Source of the DNA: CAZCEC01 sp964497615
Lineage (GTDB): Bacteria > Chloroflexota > Anaerolineae > Anaerolineales > UBA6663
Assembly: GCA_964497615.1 (NCBI GenBank)
Contig: CAZCEC010000033.1
Location: 1-64,000 of the forward strand
Reading direction: 5' to 3'
Length of the DNA: 64,000 nucleotides
Part shown: in pieces, positions 51,348 to 59,585 of the stretch
How the letters are laid out: the number at the start of each line of letters is the position of its first letter
How positions within the stretch are numbered: position 1 is the stretch's first letter
Notes under the pieces: model-generated
Seen by the model: the letters and a program-made list of their open reading frames with translations, nothing else
What the model was told of the DNA's origin: nothing
The model's database searches: none
Program-made: the position numbers and the translations under genes

Positions 51348-51989
51348 ATGTCGCAGACGCTGGTTGGTGGAAAGTTGTTCTTGGTTGCCTACGGACTGGC
51401 GGTCGTGGGCGCCTGGCATGTTGTCATCCGCCCGACCACGCGGACCAGACAATCCGTCAAAGCTGTGCTGTTGGGGTGCTGGATCACGGGCGCCGTCATC
51501 ATTTGGCTGCAAACCTTCTGGGCCATCCTGCACCTGCCCGATGTGACGTTCAACCGGATACTCGTTGGCTTGCTGGTAGCCACGTTGTGGACCGGCATGA
51601 CCGCCGGTCTGATGCTATTTGTCACCTGGCTCAGGCTAGGCGCCAACCGCCGCCAGCCGGAACTGTTGCTATCGCTCATAACGCGAGTGCAGGCCAGTGC
51701 CGCGGCCCCGGAGGTGAAGTCGCAGCAGCTTCGACAGGTGGGGTGGTCGGTCTTCGCGATCTCGGCGCTGTCCCTGACCGGGCTCGCCTTGCTGGCATCC
51801 TGCGCGGTCAAGTCGTGCCAGACCGACCTCATCCGGCCCCGGCTCATCTTCATCATGATTGGCTGTGCAATAGCAGTCAGCCAGCTCTTTCTGCGGCTGC
51901 GAGTGACGGGTCGAAGGGCGCTGGCGGTGGCGGCTGTGGTCGCAGCAGTAACGCTCTTCCTGATTGGCCGAGTGCTGGGGTGGGTGTAG
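51348..51989 (+). CDS. Multi-span membrane protein of unknown family
   Basis: 213 aa with about six hydrophobic segments (LFLVAYGLAVVGAWHVVI, AVLLGCWITGAVIIWLQ, ILVGLLVATLWTGMTAGLML, WSVFAISALSLTGLALLA, RLIFIMIGCAIAVSQLF, VAAVVAAVTLFLIG). A hydrophilic loop lies between spans 3 and 4. The family is not recognised. Base composition is less GC-rich than the hydrolase before it. It is last in the four-gene unit and just before the duplicated methyltransferase start. Confidence 0.6.
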   Translation: MSQTLVGGKLFLVAYGLAVVGAWHVVIRPTTRTRQSVKAVLLGCWITGAVIIWLQTFWAILHLPDVTFNRILVGLLVATLWTGMTAGLMLFVTWLRLGANRRQPELLLSLITRVQASAAAPEVKSQQLRQVGWSVFAISALSLTGLALLASCAVKSCQTDLIRPRLIFIMIGCAIAVSQLFLRLRVTGRRALAVAAVVAAVTLFLIGRVLGWV

Positions 51990-52010
51990 TTGGATAGTGC
52001 CCGCCAAATC

Positions 52011-52071
52011 CCATGAACGTCGAAAAAGCCGCCCTCTACGAGCGCCACCGCCTGCCCTACGCCCCGGCGCT
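52011..52071. repeat. 61-bp direct repeat, left copy (duplicated methyltransferase start)
   Basis: Matches 54015-54075 at 60 of 61 positions (G versus A at the second Ile/Val codon). It includes the methyltransferase start codon. The two copies flank 1943 bp that hold the TolB-like gene. Confidence 0.9.
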
Positions 52072-52096
52072 CTTCAGTGGGCCAGCACGGGCATGA
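52013..52096 (+). pseudogene. 5' fragment of a class I methyltransferase gene
   Basis: Encodes MNVEKAALYERHRLPYAPAL, the same first 20 residues as the intact methyltransferase at 54017 apart from Ile3 to Val, then runs into unrelated sequence (FSGPARA) and stops. It is a truncated copy left at the left edge of the inserted TolB-like gene. Confidence 0.8.
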
Positions 52097-53696
52097 AAAT
52101 GCCAAAACCGTCGAAAGCGGTATACAGTTCAACTTTGTTCTCAACCTCCTGGTCCACCTGGTAAACCACGATCTGGCTGTTCGGGCTGATCTTGAAACCC
52201 TGTACGTCGCCGGTCGGGTTCGAGATTGGCAGGCTGATCCTGGTTGGAGCGACACCTAAAGTAAGGTACAGCTCACGTACGCCGTCGGTCTGCTGGTCAG
52301 CCGCATAGACGACGCCCAGGCTGTTGGGGGTGAACTGATAGCTCGTTACGTTTCCGAATGTCGAGAGCGCACTCAGTTCGACCGGATCTCCCTGACCATT
52401 GGTGGCGCTGAGGTACAGCTCATAGCGCGTGTTTGCCTCGCGGGCCTGCCGGTAAACGACCGCCACGCTGTTGGGAGAGATCGAAAAGTCCATCACCCAT
52501 CCATCCCCCGAGGGCGGGTTGTTGAGCTTGACGGGCACCACCCCTCCACCAATGGGAGTGCTAAAGAGCTCAAAGACCCCAGGCGTGGTCTCATCCGCCA
52601 CATACACCACGCGCAGGCTGTTTGGGTTGATCGCATATTTCGCGAGGTGCACAAGGTTGGATCCATTCAGTTTGGTCGGTGGATCCAGGTCAGTCAAATA
52701 ATTGCTGTACAGGTCATGGCCAGATGGGTCACTTCTAGACACCGAATAGACCACCCTCAGGCTGTTGGGCGCCAACGCAAATTTCTGGGCGTAGTCGCCA
52801 GTCGCTATGGTATCCCCGTTGAGCTTGTAAAGGCCTCCCCCAACCAACAGATTGCTGAAGACCTCGTCCCTGTGATGGATCAGCCGGTCCGCGATGAATA
52901 CCACTTTCTGGCTGTTAGCGGTGATCTCATACTGCCTCACATCTCCCTCGTCCACCATTGACCCGGACAGCTCCACGAAATCGCCCCCAGCAACAGCGTT
53001 TCCGTATAACTCGAACTGCTCGTCCACTTCCTGGTCGGCTGCGTAGACAACCCGCTGACCATCCGGGGATATCTGGAAATCCCGAACATCACCATCCCTA
53101 ATCAGGTCTGGGTTCAGCCGGATATGCTCGGTGCTGCTGATCGGGACGCTGTACAACGCGAACTGCTCATCCGCGTCGTGATCGGCGAGGTAGATCACGC
53201 GATCCCCGAGGGGAGAAAGCTCCATGGCGCTGACCCCTCTGGAACTTGTCGTAAACACAAGCGGGTAATTTGTTCCGCCGGTAATGGGAACGCGATAGAT
53301 CCCATCCTGGCCGTTGCCGTTGAGATCAGCCATGAACACCACCGTCTGGCTGTCCGGCGTGATCTCGAAGAAGTCGCCATTGACCCGCCCCCCGTAGTCC
53401 GGATCGGAATTGAGCTTGGTGACTTGACCGCCTTTCGCCGGGACGCAGTACAACTCCACCTTGCCGTCAATCTCTGCGTCGACGGCATAGACCACGTATT
53501 GGCTGTCTGGGCTGAACTTGTACGGATGCACCCAGGTGGGGTTTGTCATCGGACCGCTGATCCGGCGGGCGATCAGCATGGCCTCCGCCGGGCTGGCGCC
53601 CGAGAGGGCAACGACCAGCGCCAGGAACAGGGTTACCATCCGGCGCAGGCAAGAACCGCTATGCGGTTTTACGAAAGTTGGGGAACGGTGCGACAT
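52074..53696 (-). CDS. Secreted TolB/WD40-like beta-propeller protein
   Basis: 540 aa from ATG 53696 (AGGGGAG 6 nt upstream). Signal peptide (RRMVTLFLALVVALSGASPAEA), then about ten PD40-like units of the form F.I.P(D/N)S..VVY.AD...DG..ELY..P..GG...LN. There is no membrane span; the C-terminus is GIFMPVLAH, related to the three LP-type ends elsewhere in the window. The stop codon lies 3 nt from the edge of the 61-bp direct repeat. GC content is lower than in the flanking genes by eye, supporting recent insertion. It is probably a surface protein-binding propeller; partner unknown. Confidence 0.75.
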   Translation of the reverse strand: MSHRSPTFVKPHSGSCLRRMVTLFLALVVALSGASPAEAMLIARRISGPMTNPTWVHPYKFSPDSQYVVYAVDAEIDGKVELYCVPAKGGQVTKLNSDPDYGGRVNGDFFEITPDSQTVVFMADLNGNGQDGIYRVPITGGTNYPLVFTTSSRGVSAMELSPLGDRVIYLADHDADEQFALYSVPISSTEHIRLNPDLIRDGDVRDFQISPDGQRVVYAADQEVDEQFELYGNAVAGGDFVELSGSMVDEGDVRQYEITANSQKVVFIADRLIHHRDEVFSNLLVGGGLYKLNGDTIATGDYAQKFALAPNSLRVVYSVSRSDPSGHDLYSNYLTDLDPPTKLNGSNLVHLAKYAINPNSLRVVYVADETTPGVFELFSTPIGGGVVPVKLNNPPSGDGWVMDFSISPNSVAVVYRQAREANTRYELYLSATNGQGDPVELSALSTFGNVTSYQFTPNSLGVVYAADQQTDGVRELYLTLGVAPTRISLPISNPTGDVQGFKISPNSQIVVYQVDQEVENKVELYTAFDGFGIFMPVLAH

Positions 53697-54016
53697 GTTG
53701 ATCTCCCCTGATAAACGAGACGCACGACGCCGGCATGCTTCCAGGCCGGAGCCTCGAAGCCTGTCGACCGGCGCGCGTGGCGGGAGACGTTTTTGGCTGG
53801 TTGCCACCCCCTTACAATCATGATACATCTAAACTCCGCGGTGGCGTGAGTCTGTCCCGATTATTGCCAAAACCGGTGATGTTTGGCGATGTTGCCCGCT
53901 TGTGCCTCTCCGCTACTGATTGGACGACGCGGAATCCAGGTGCCCGTTTGCAAACCCGGCCCCTACGCGCGCGCTGCCCCACAGCCGGGTGAGGGTGCTG
54001 CCAGGGCAGCCGCACC
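53697..54016. other. Leader region of the inserted TolB-like gene
   Basis: 320 nt without a gene. On the minus strand a possible TATCAT -10 near 53825 would give a leader of about 120 nt with imperfect hairpins (for example GGCTTCGAGGCTCCGGCC). No known riboswitch is recognised. The right end is the 61-bp repeat at 54015. Confidence 0.4.
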
Positions 54017-54075
54017 ATGAACATCGAAAAAGCCGCCCTCTACGAGCGCCACCGCCTGCCCTACGCCCCGGCGCT
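54015..54075. repeat. 61-bp direct repeat, right copy
   Basis: Forms the start of the intact methyltransferase gene; see the left copy at 52011-52071. Confidence 0.9.
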
Positions 54076-54742
54076 GGTGGAGGGCGTGCTGGCCCGCACT
54101 GGCCCGGCGGCGGTCGTGGCCGATGTGGGCGCGGACACCGGGCAGTTGGCGCGGCTGTTCGCCCCGCACTGCGCGCGGGTGCTGGCCGTGGAGCCAGACG
54201 CCGCCATGCACGCGGTGGCGGCAACGGCCCTGGCCCCGTGGCCCAACATCGAGATCGTGGCCCGCAGCGCCGAGCAGACAGGCTTACCCGATGCGAGCAT
54301 TGACCTGATCGTCATCGGCAACGCCTGGCAGCGCTTCCGGCCCGAGGCGGGCGGCGAACTGCAGCGCAGCCTGCGGCCGGGCGGCTGGGCGGCGGTGGTC
54401 AACTACGCCTTCACCAACCGGGCCTTCACCGAGATGCTGTTCGGCAAGCTGGCTGAGTTGAAGCCGCTGACGAAGAAGACCGAGACGCAGTGGCATTCGC
54501 CGCCGCTGTCGGCCCTGTTCGGCGCAGCGCCGGTGGAGAGTCTACGCTTTCCGCAAACGCAGGCTGAAGACTGGACCGTCTTCTTTGGCGCGGCCTGCGC
54601 CGGGATCGAAGCGCCCGAGCGCGGGGAGGCGGCCTTTGACCGCTTTGAAGCCATCAACCGCGAAGTGTTCGAGGCGTTCGCGGTGGAGGGTGTGCTGCGG
54701 GTGGAGTACGAGACGCGGGTGACGCTGGGGCGGCCGGGGTAA
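54017..54742 (+). CDS. Class I SAM-dependent methyltransferase
   Basis: 241 aa. Motif I VADVGADTGQLARLFAP with the acidic end of strand 2 in VLAVEPDAAM, motif-II-like DASIDLIVIGNAWQRF and LRPGGWAAVVNYA fit the UbiE/Methyltransf_11 group. The acceptor is unknown. Its natural upstream region was probably displaced by the insertion between the two 61-bp repeats; no Shine-Dalgarno sequence or convincing promoter is seen directly upstream. Confidence 0.85.
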   Translation: MNIEKAALYERHRLPYAPALVEGVLARTGPAAVVADVGADTGQLARLFAPHCARVLAVEPDAAMHAVAATALAPWPNIEIVARSAEQTGLPDASIDLIVIGNAWQRFRPEAGGELQRSLRPGGWAAVVNYAFTNRAFTEMLFGKLAELKPLTKKTETQWHSPPLSALFGAAPVESLRFPQTQAEDWTVFFGAACAGIEAPERGEAAFDRFEAINREVFEAFAVEGVLRVEYETRVTLGRPG

Positions 54743-55236
54743 CGACGACGCACCCTGGCATCCCGTCCGCTTGGTCCGACGTGACATCGAAAAACATTGT
54801 CATCCTGAGCGCGAATGACGCCCGTTGGGCGTGAAGCCCGGCCGGCGCGCGAAGGATATCGACGGTTCATCAGCGAGGCGTTTCGCGCGCATAAGCACGG
54901 GCAGGCCCGGCTTGTTGTCATTCGCGCTCAACGTGACAATGATTGTCGGCGAGGCGTTTCGCGCGCATAAGCACGGGCAAGACCGGCTTGTTGTCATTCG
55001 CGATCAACGTGACAATGATTGTCGGCGAGGCGTTTCGCGCGCGGACGGGCGGGCAGGATTGGCTTGCTGGCGTTCGCGCTCAACGTGACAATGATGCTCA
55101 ACGATGGCCGTTTCGCGCGCCGGCGTGTGCGCCGGTGCATCAATCATGGCCCCTGCGAAACCAAACGGCCCCCAACAGCCGGCGCAGGCCGGCTTCGGGC
55201 AGTTGGTTGGCGCGGTTTCCAACCGCCAGCGTTACA
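54743..55236. other. Repeat-rich intergenic region
   Basis: 494 nt without a gene. 54798-54872 is a TCATCCTGAGCGCGAATGAC / GCGCGAAGGATATC unit; 54873-55100 is a three-copy 76-bp tandem repeat. A related single unit lies at 55745-55815. Confidence 0.6.
54873..55100. repeat. 76-bp tandem repeat, three copies
   Basis: Unit starts GCGAGGCGTTTCGCGCGC at 54873, 54949 and 55025 (period exactly 76). Copies 1 and 2 are nearly identical; copy 3 is more diverged in its middle. Each unit contains ACGTGACAATGAT and a TCATTCGCG segment complementary to the preceding CGCGAATGA unit. Confidence 0.9.
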
Positions 55237-55245
55237 ATGCTCCCC

Positions 55246-55698
55246 GTGATCGCCTACCGCCCTGCCCTCCCCGCCGACGCCGACCTCATCGCGGACGTGT
55301 ATCTCACGTCGCGCCGGGCGTTCCTGCCCTACGCGCCGCTGGCGCACAGCGACGCCGACGTGCGCGGCTGGGTGCGCGATCACCTGTTGCGGACGGCCGA
55401 CGTGCGCGTGGCGGTGCGGGGCGGCGCGGTGGTGGGGATGCTGGTGCTGACGCGCGGCGAAGGGTGCGGCTGGATCGAGCAGCTTTACCTGCATCCCAGT
55501 GTCACCGGCCAGGGCATCGGGTCGGCGCTGGTGGCGCTGGCCAAGGAGACGCTCGGCCCGCCCATCCGGCTGTACACCTTCCAGGCGAACGAAGGCGCGC
55601 GGCGGTTCTACGAGCGGCACGGGTTCCGCGCCATCGCGTTTGGCGACGGATCCGGCAACGAGGAGCGCTGCCCGGATGTGCTGTATGCATGGCCGTAG
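55246..55698 (+). CDS. GNAT-family N-acetyltransferase
   Basis: About 151 aa from GTG 55246 (IAYRPALPADADLIADVYLTSRRAF). LYLHPSVTGQGIGSALVALAKE holds the acetyl-CoA loop (GQGIGS), and NEGARRFYERHGFRAIAFGDGS the C-terminal strands. The alternative ATG 55237 overlaps a TACAAT -10 box (55233-55238), so a leaderless transcript beginning at the GTG, 7 nt after the box, is more likely. It is preceded by the 76-bp tandem repeat. Confidence 0.8.
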   Translation: MIAYRPALPADADLIADVYLTSRRAFLPYAPLAHSDADVRGWVRDHLLRTADVRVAVRGGAVVGMLVLTRGEGCGWIEQLYLHPSVTGQGIGSALVALAKETLGPPIRLYTFQANEGARRFYERHGFRAIAFGDGSGNEERCPDVLYAWP

Positions 55699-55839
55699 GC
55701 GGCCCCGCTTGGCATTGGTGTTGGCTGCCAGCCTGGCCCCGGGGGCGGATACGCTCAGCGCGAATGACGCCCGCATGGCCGGCAGCCCGGCCGGCGCGCG
55801 AAGGATAGCGCTGATTCATCCAGTGAAAGGACTCTCCCC

Positions 55840-56247
55840 ATGACCCACACCGAATCCCCCGCCCCCGTGCTGGAATTGCGCGTGGCCCTCACCACCGCCG
55901 ATTACGACCGGCTGCTGAAGTTCTACACCCTGGGCCTGGGGCTGACGCCCGCCGCCGACTGGTCTGGCCCGCAGGGGCGGGTGGTGGTGATGGAGCTGGG
56001 CCGGGCCACCCTGGAAGTGTTCGACGAGCCGCAGGCCGAATACGTGGACAACCTGGAAGCGGGCCGGCGCGTGAGCGGCCCCGTGCGGCTGGCCCTGCGC
56101 GTGCCCGACGTGCAGGCCGCCGTGGACCGGCTGCTGGCGCATGGGGCCGTCCTGGTGCAGGCCCCCGCCCTCACCCCCTGGGGCGACCTGAACGCTCGCG
56201 TGCAGGACCCGGACGGGATGCAGGTGACCCTGTTCCAGGCCCCCTGA
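55840..56247 (+). CDS. VOC-family (glyoxalase/bleomycin-resistance-like) protein
   Basis: 135 aa. It begins with LELRVALTTADYDRLLKFYTLGLGL, contains GRVVVMELGRATLEVFDEP, then the second beta-alpha-beta-beta-beta unit (VRLALRVPDVQAAVDRLLAHGA) and a C-terminal LNARVQDPDGMQVTLFQ. The usual metal-ligand Glu near the end reads Gln, and other ligands are not obvious, so it may bind ligands without metal catalysis. AAAGGA precedes the ATG. Confidence 0.85.
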   Translation: MTHTESPAPVLELRVALTTADYDRLLKFYTLGLGLTPAADWSGPQGRVVVMELGRATLEVFDEPQAEYVDNLEAGRRVSGPVRLALRVPDVQAAVDRLLAHGAVLVQAPALTPWGDLNARVQDPDGMQVTLFQAP

Positions 56248-56248
56248 T

Positions 56249-56276
56249 TTGCATTCAAACTAAGCGGGCCTATAAT
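56249..56276 (+). promoter_or_regulatory. Predicted promoter of the membrane-protein gene
   Basis: TTGCAT (56249-56254), 16-nt spacer, TATAAT (56271-56276), overlapping the end of nothing but the VOC stop region. Confidence 0.65.
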
Positions 56277-56296
56277 CTCCACAAATCTACACCCAT

Positions 56297-56370
56297 CCGC
56301 GGGGGCAAGCCTGCGGCCGGGGGGGGGACCGTCTACGCTCGGGACGGCGCGCATCAGGCTTGCTCCGCGG
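56297..56370 (+). ncRNA. Structured 5' leader (unclassified)
   Basis: CCGCGGGGGCAAGCCTG (56297-56313) pairs with CAGGCTTGCTCCGCGG (56355-56370) almost completely, enclosing a G8 run and a hairpin CCGTC..GACGG. It lies within the predicted 120-nt leader of the gene at 56395. No named RNA family is recognised; it could be a regulatory element. Confidence 0.45.
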
Positions 56371-56394
56371 CCACCACCACAAGGAGAGTGCTCG

Positions 56395-57600
56395 ATGTAC
56401 CTGCCGCGCGTCAAGAACGATTCGGTCTGGGGCTCGCTTAAGTTTCTCTTCCTGGGGGCCCTGCTCATCTTTCTGATCAACAACTGGTTCGGCTTCGACA
56501 ACGCCCTGACCACGGGCGTGATTGACCGCTGGCAGGTGCTCATCCACCTGCACGCCGGCAGCGTGGGCTGGATCACCCTGTCCGCCATCGGCCTGGCCAT
56601 CTGGGTCTACACCGGCGACCGGAACGTGGACGCGACCCACGCCGGCCAGGCGCGCATGCTGGCGCAGGCGGCCACGATCATCTTCGCGCTGTACGTCATC
56701 GCCTTCGGCCTGTCGTATGCGTTTGAAGACAGCTTCCTGGTGTATGTGCACCCGATCCTGGGCGTGCTGGCGGTGCTGACGTTGTGGTGGGCCACCATCT
56801 GGTCGTTTGGGCAGATGAAGAACCAGGCGCCGCTGACGACGGTGCACCTGCTGGCCTCGGGCGCGCTGCTGACGGCCTCCATCGGCGCGACGGTGGGCAT
56901 GCTGCTGGGGCTGGAACACGCCATCGGCCAGTTCCTGCCCCTGCCGCCGGGCGACCGGGTGGGCGCGCACGCCGCGATGATGGACACCTACCTGTTCCTG
57001 GTGGCCAGCGCCATCATCGAGTGGTCGGTCCGCAAGGAGGCCACGCGCTGGGGCTGGGGGGGGATGGCGCAGGCCGTGCTGTGGGCGGTGGGCGCCACCC
57101 TGGTGCCGATCGCGTTCTTCCTTAACATTGTGGATGCCATTCTGCCCATCTTCGGGCTGATGCTGATGGCGGGCATGGTGATCTTCCTGGTGCGCTTCGG
57201 CTGGCGGGCGCTGGTGAGCCTGCCGACCGGCACAGGCGTCAAGAGTTGGGCGTTCTTCGGGACGCTGTGGCTGATCGTCTATATGGGGCTGTTCATGTAT
57301 CTGATCAGCCTGATCTCCACCCCGGAACTGATGGCGCCGTGGCTGTTCCCGGTGTTCGCGCACGTGGGCTTCGTGGGGATGATGACGAATGTGCTCTTCG
57401 GCGTGCAGGCCTCGCGCGGGCAGGTGTCCAAGGCCGTGCTGCCGTGGGGCGAGGCGGCCACGCTGTGGCTGATGAACCTGGGCCTGGTGGCGTTCGCGGC
57501 GCTCAAGATCGCCGCCGACCTGCGCCACGGGGCGTGGGTAATGGGGATCGGCGTGGTGCTGGGCGTGGTGGTGATGTTCATGCGCGGGCAGCGGAGCTAG
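56395..57600 (+). CDS. Twelve-span membrane protein resembling heme-copper oxidase subunit I/NnrS-type proteins
   Basis: 401 aa, about twelve hydrophobic spans, AAGGAG 8 nt before ATG 56395. Conserved-looking histidines sit within spans: VLIHLHAGSVGWITL, VYVHPILGVL, TTVHLLASG, GLEHAIGQF, GAHAAMMDTYLFLVASAIIEW and FAHVGFVGMMTNVLFG. The pattern resembles subunit I of cbb3-type oxidases and the related NnrS group (heme- or copper-binding, nitric-oxide stress), but it lacks the full oxidase set and no other oxidase genes are near. The exact family is uncertain. A structured leader precedes it. Confidence 0.55.
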   Translation: MYLPRVKNDSVWGSLKFLFLGALLIFLINNWFGFDNALTTGVIDRWQVLIHLHAGSVGWITLSAIGLAIWVYTGDRNVDATHAGQARMLAQAATIIFALYVIAFGLSYAFEDSFLVYVHPILGVLAVLTLWWATIWSFGQMKNQAPLTTVHLLASGALLTASIGATVGMLLGLEHAIGQFLPLPPGDRVGAHAAMMDTYLFLVASAIIEWSVRKEATRWGWGGMAQAVLWAVGATLVPIAFFLNIVDAILPIFGLMLMAGMVIFLVRFGWRALVSLPTGTGVKSWAFFGTLWLIVYMGLFMYLISLISTPELMAPWLFPVFAHVGFVGMMTNVLFGVQASRGQVSKAVLPWGEAATLWLMNLGLVAFAALKIAADLRHGAWVMGIGVVLGVVVMFMRGQRS

Positions 57601-57901
57601 GGACGAGGGCGAAGGGATTAAGGGGTATAAGGGGTATAAAGGGACTGAAGGGACTCGGGGGAAGTGGTGGGCGGCGGCCGGGCACGGCCCGCGAAGGCGG
57701 GTTTCGGAGACCCGGCCGCCGCGCACGGTCGCCTGGCGGTCCCTCGTCCCGCTGGCCCCTGAAACAGGCACTCGCGCGCCAGTTGATGTCCCTCCAGACG
57801 TGACGTTCGCATGACCCGCCGCATCTTTCTTGACACCGAATGGACCCGAGCGCCGAATGGAATCGGGAGCTGTTCGCGCGCATTCGCAATAGGAGCGTCC
57901 C
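57601..57901. other. Intergenic region with G-run tract and possible gene remnant
   Basis: 57610-57665 is a G-run tract (AAGGGGTATAAGGGGTATAA). From 57811 a short frame reads MTRRIFLDTEW and, after a frame change, EWNRELFARIRN, which looks like the broken start of another gene. AGGAG at about 57891 serves the next gene. Confidence 0.35.
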
Positions 57902-58519
57902 ATGATTGACCTGAAGCTCGCCACCCTCACCGTCACCAACAAAGCCGACCGCCTCGGCCGCGATGAGCCGATGCTGTGGACGTACTTCATCGAGCTCAGC
58001 GTCGCCACGCTCAACAGCCACCAGTTCGTCGTCACCACCGACCCGCTCAAGGGCAAGCTGAAGAAGGCCGGCAAGGGCGACACGGTGAGCATCCCCGCCA
58101 GCGTGGGCCGCTACCACCGCACCGCCGGCCGCCTCTTCGCTGCGGGCGTCATCGCCGCGGCGTTCGACAACGACCTGCGCACCCAGAAGCAGATCAAGGA
58201 TGGCTACGCGGCGGGGGCCAAGGCGCTCAACGACGCCATCCTGAACCACTTCGCCACGTCCGGCTTTGCGGACCCGACGCCCGAGCAGGAAATCGCGATG
58301 GGCGAGCAGATCGGCGCGGCAGTGAAGAAGGCCGTCATCGACGCGCACGGCGGGCTGGTGGCGGTGCTGTTGCTGGGCGGCGGCAAGAGCCTGGGGAGCG
58401 ACAAATACTTCCGCAAGCTGTTCGAGGACACGATTGACGAGCCGGTGGTACTCAACTTCAACGCGAAGAAGGAGCGCGCCACCTACCGGGTGAATGGGAG
58501 TCTAAAGTTCGTGAGGTAG
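57902..58519 (+). CDS. Protein of unknown family
   Basis: 205 aa from ATG 57902 (AGGAG 6 nt upstream). No family is recognised. It starts MIDLKLATLTVTNKADRLGRD, has a basic loop (LKGKLKKAGKGD), a helical middle (RTQKQIKDGYAAGAKALNDAILNHF), then AAVKKAVIDAHGGLVAVLLLGGGKSLGSD, whose GGGKS is P-loop-like but lacks the full Walker A pattern. It is probably soluble. It converges with the VIT gene, with stops 1 nt apart. A decayed copy of its 3' part lies at 59440-59530. Confidence 0.6.
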   Translation: MIDLKLATLTVTNKADRLGRDEPMLWTYFIELSVATLNSHQFVVTTDPLKGKLKKAGKGDTVSIPASVGRYHRTAGRLFAAGVIAAAFDNDLRTQKQIKDGYAAGAKALNDAILNHFATSGFADPTPEQEIAMGEQIGAAVKKAVIDAHGGLVAVLLLGGGKSLGSDKYFRKLFEDTIDEPVVLNFNAKKERATYRVNGSLKFVR

Positions 58520-58520
58520 T

Positions 58521-59273
58521 CTAGGGCACCGTGGGCACGCGCAGCACCACGCCCACGGCGTAGCCCACCAGCGCGCTCACCGTGCCGATGACGGCCATCT
58601 CCAGCCCGCTGCGGCCCGGTTGGCCCACCGTCACGCGGGCTTTGTAGGCGCCCACGATAAACAGCACCACCGCCGACAGCGCCAGCGCCGTCCAGATGCT
58701 GGCCCCCACCGGCAGCAGCGCAAACGGCAGCAGCGGGATGAGCGAGCCGACGATGGCCGCCACGCCCACCACCACCGCCGAGCGCACCGCCGTCCGGCGG
58801 TTGACGGGCACGAGCTGGTGCTCCTCGGCCATCATCACCGTCACCCACACATCCGGGTCGTCGGTGATGGTCTGCACGATGCGCTCCAGCAGGTCGCCGG
58901 AGAAGCCCTTGGCCGCATAGATGCGCCGGATCTCATCGGTCTCCAGCACAGGCACGGCGGCGATGTGCCGGTACTCGCGCGCCCGCTCGCTCTCGTAGAA
59001 GTCCGCGTCGGCCAGGGTGGAGGTATAGGCCACCGCCCCCATCGAGACTGACTCGGCAAAGGTAGCGGCCAGCCCGGCCACCAGCACCAGGTAGCTGTCG
59101 GAGGTGGCCGCCGCCACGCCCAGGATCACCCCCAGCACATTCACCAGCCCATCCTGCCCGCCCAGGATGATGTCGGACAGGGCCGAGGCCCGCTTGTGCG
59201 GATCACGGCGGTTGTGATGGTCAAACTCTGCGGTGGGGATGGGCGTGGAAGGAGCCAGGAACTCGGTTGCCAT
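58521..59273 (-). CDS. VIT1/CCC1-family iron/manganese transporter
   Basis: 250 aa from ATG 59273. DIILGGQDGLVNVLGVILGVAAAT is the first span with the family DG(L/I)xxxxG motif; AATFAESVSMGAVAYTST is the second. The cytoplasmic metal-binding helices follow (ADADFYESERAREYRHIAAVPVLETDEIRRIYAAKGFSGDLLERIV...MMAEEHQL) with several Glu, then three more spans. It exports or sequesters Fe2+/Mn2+. The gene converges with the unknown gene at 57902. Confidence 0.88.
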   Translation of the reverse strand: MATEFLAPSTPIPTAEFDHHNRRDPHKRASALSDIILGGQDGLVNVLGVILGVAAATSDSYLVLVAGLAATFAESVSMGAVAYTSTLADADFYESERAREYRHIAAVPVLETDEIRRIYAAKGFSGDLLERIVQTITDDPDVWVTVMMAEEHQLVPVNRRTAVRSAVVVGVAAIVGSLIPLLPFALLPVGASIWTALALSAVVLFIVGAYKARVTVGQPGRSGLEMAVIGTVSALVGYAVGVVLRVPTVP

Positions 59274-59340
59274 GGGCGGCCTCGGGCGTGAGGGTGGATT
59301 GCCCGTCCGGCGCCTGCCTCCGGCGGGCAACACTACATTT

Positions 59341-59369
59341 AGCGTACCAATCGCCGGAGAACGTGTCAA
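59341..59369 (-). promoter_or_regulatory. Predicted promoter of the VIT gene
   Basis: On the minus strand TTGACA (59369-59364), 17-nt spacer, TACGCT (59346-59341); leader about 65 nt. Confidence 0.6.
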
Positions 59370-59439
59370 CCATCAGAGCCGATAGGCATACTCCACATTG
59401 CGCCCGGCGCGGGCCGCCAGGCGGCGGCCCCGCTGGTGC

Positions 59440-59530
59440 GGCGCGGCGGTGCGGCGGGCCGTCATCGACGCGCACGGCGGGCGGTTGGCGGTGCTGCTGC
59501 TCGGCGGCGGCAAGAGCCTGAGCAGCGACA
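59440..59530 (+). pseudogene. Decayed fragment related to the gene at 57902
   Basis: Encodes AAVRRAVIDAHGGRLAVLLLGGGKSLSSD, closely matching AAVKKAVIDAHGGLVAVLLLGGGKSLGSD of the gene at 57902, with nucleotide similarity over about 90 nt. It has no start or end of its own. It lies 50 nt before the CPBP protease gene. Confidence 0.7.
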
Positions 59531-59585
59531 CCCCTCCGGCGCGCGGTGCGTATATCTCTTCAGGCACCCAGAAAAGGAGTAAGCG

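Noticed and set aside
54873..55100. Tandem repeat considered as a CRISPR array
   Set aside because: The whole 76-bp unit is repeated with no unique spacers, there are only three copies, and no cas genes are present.
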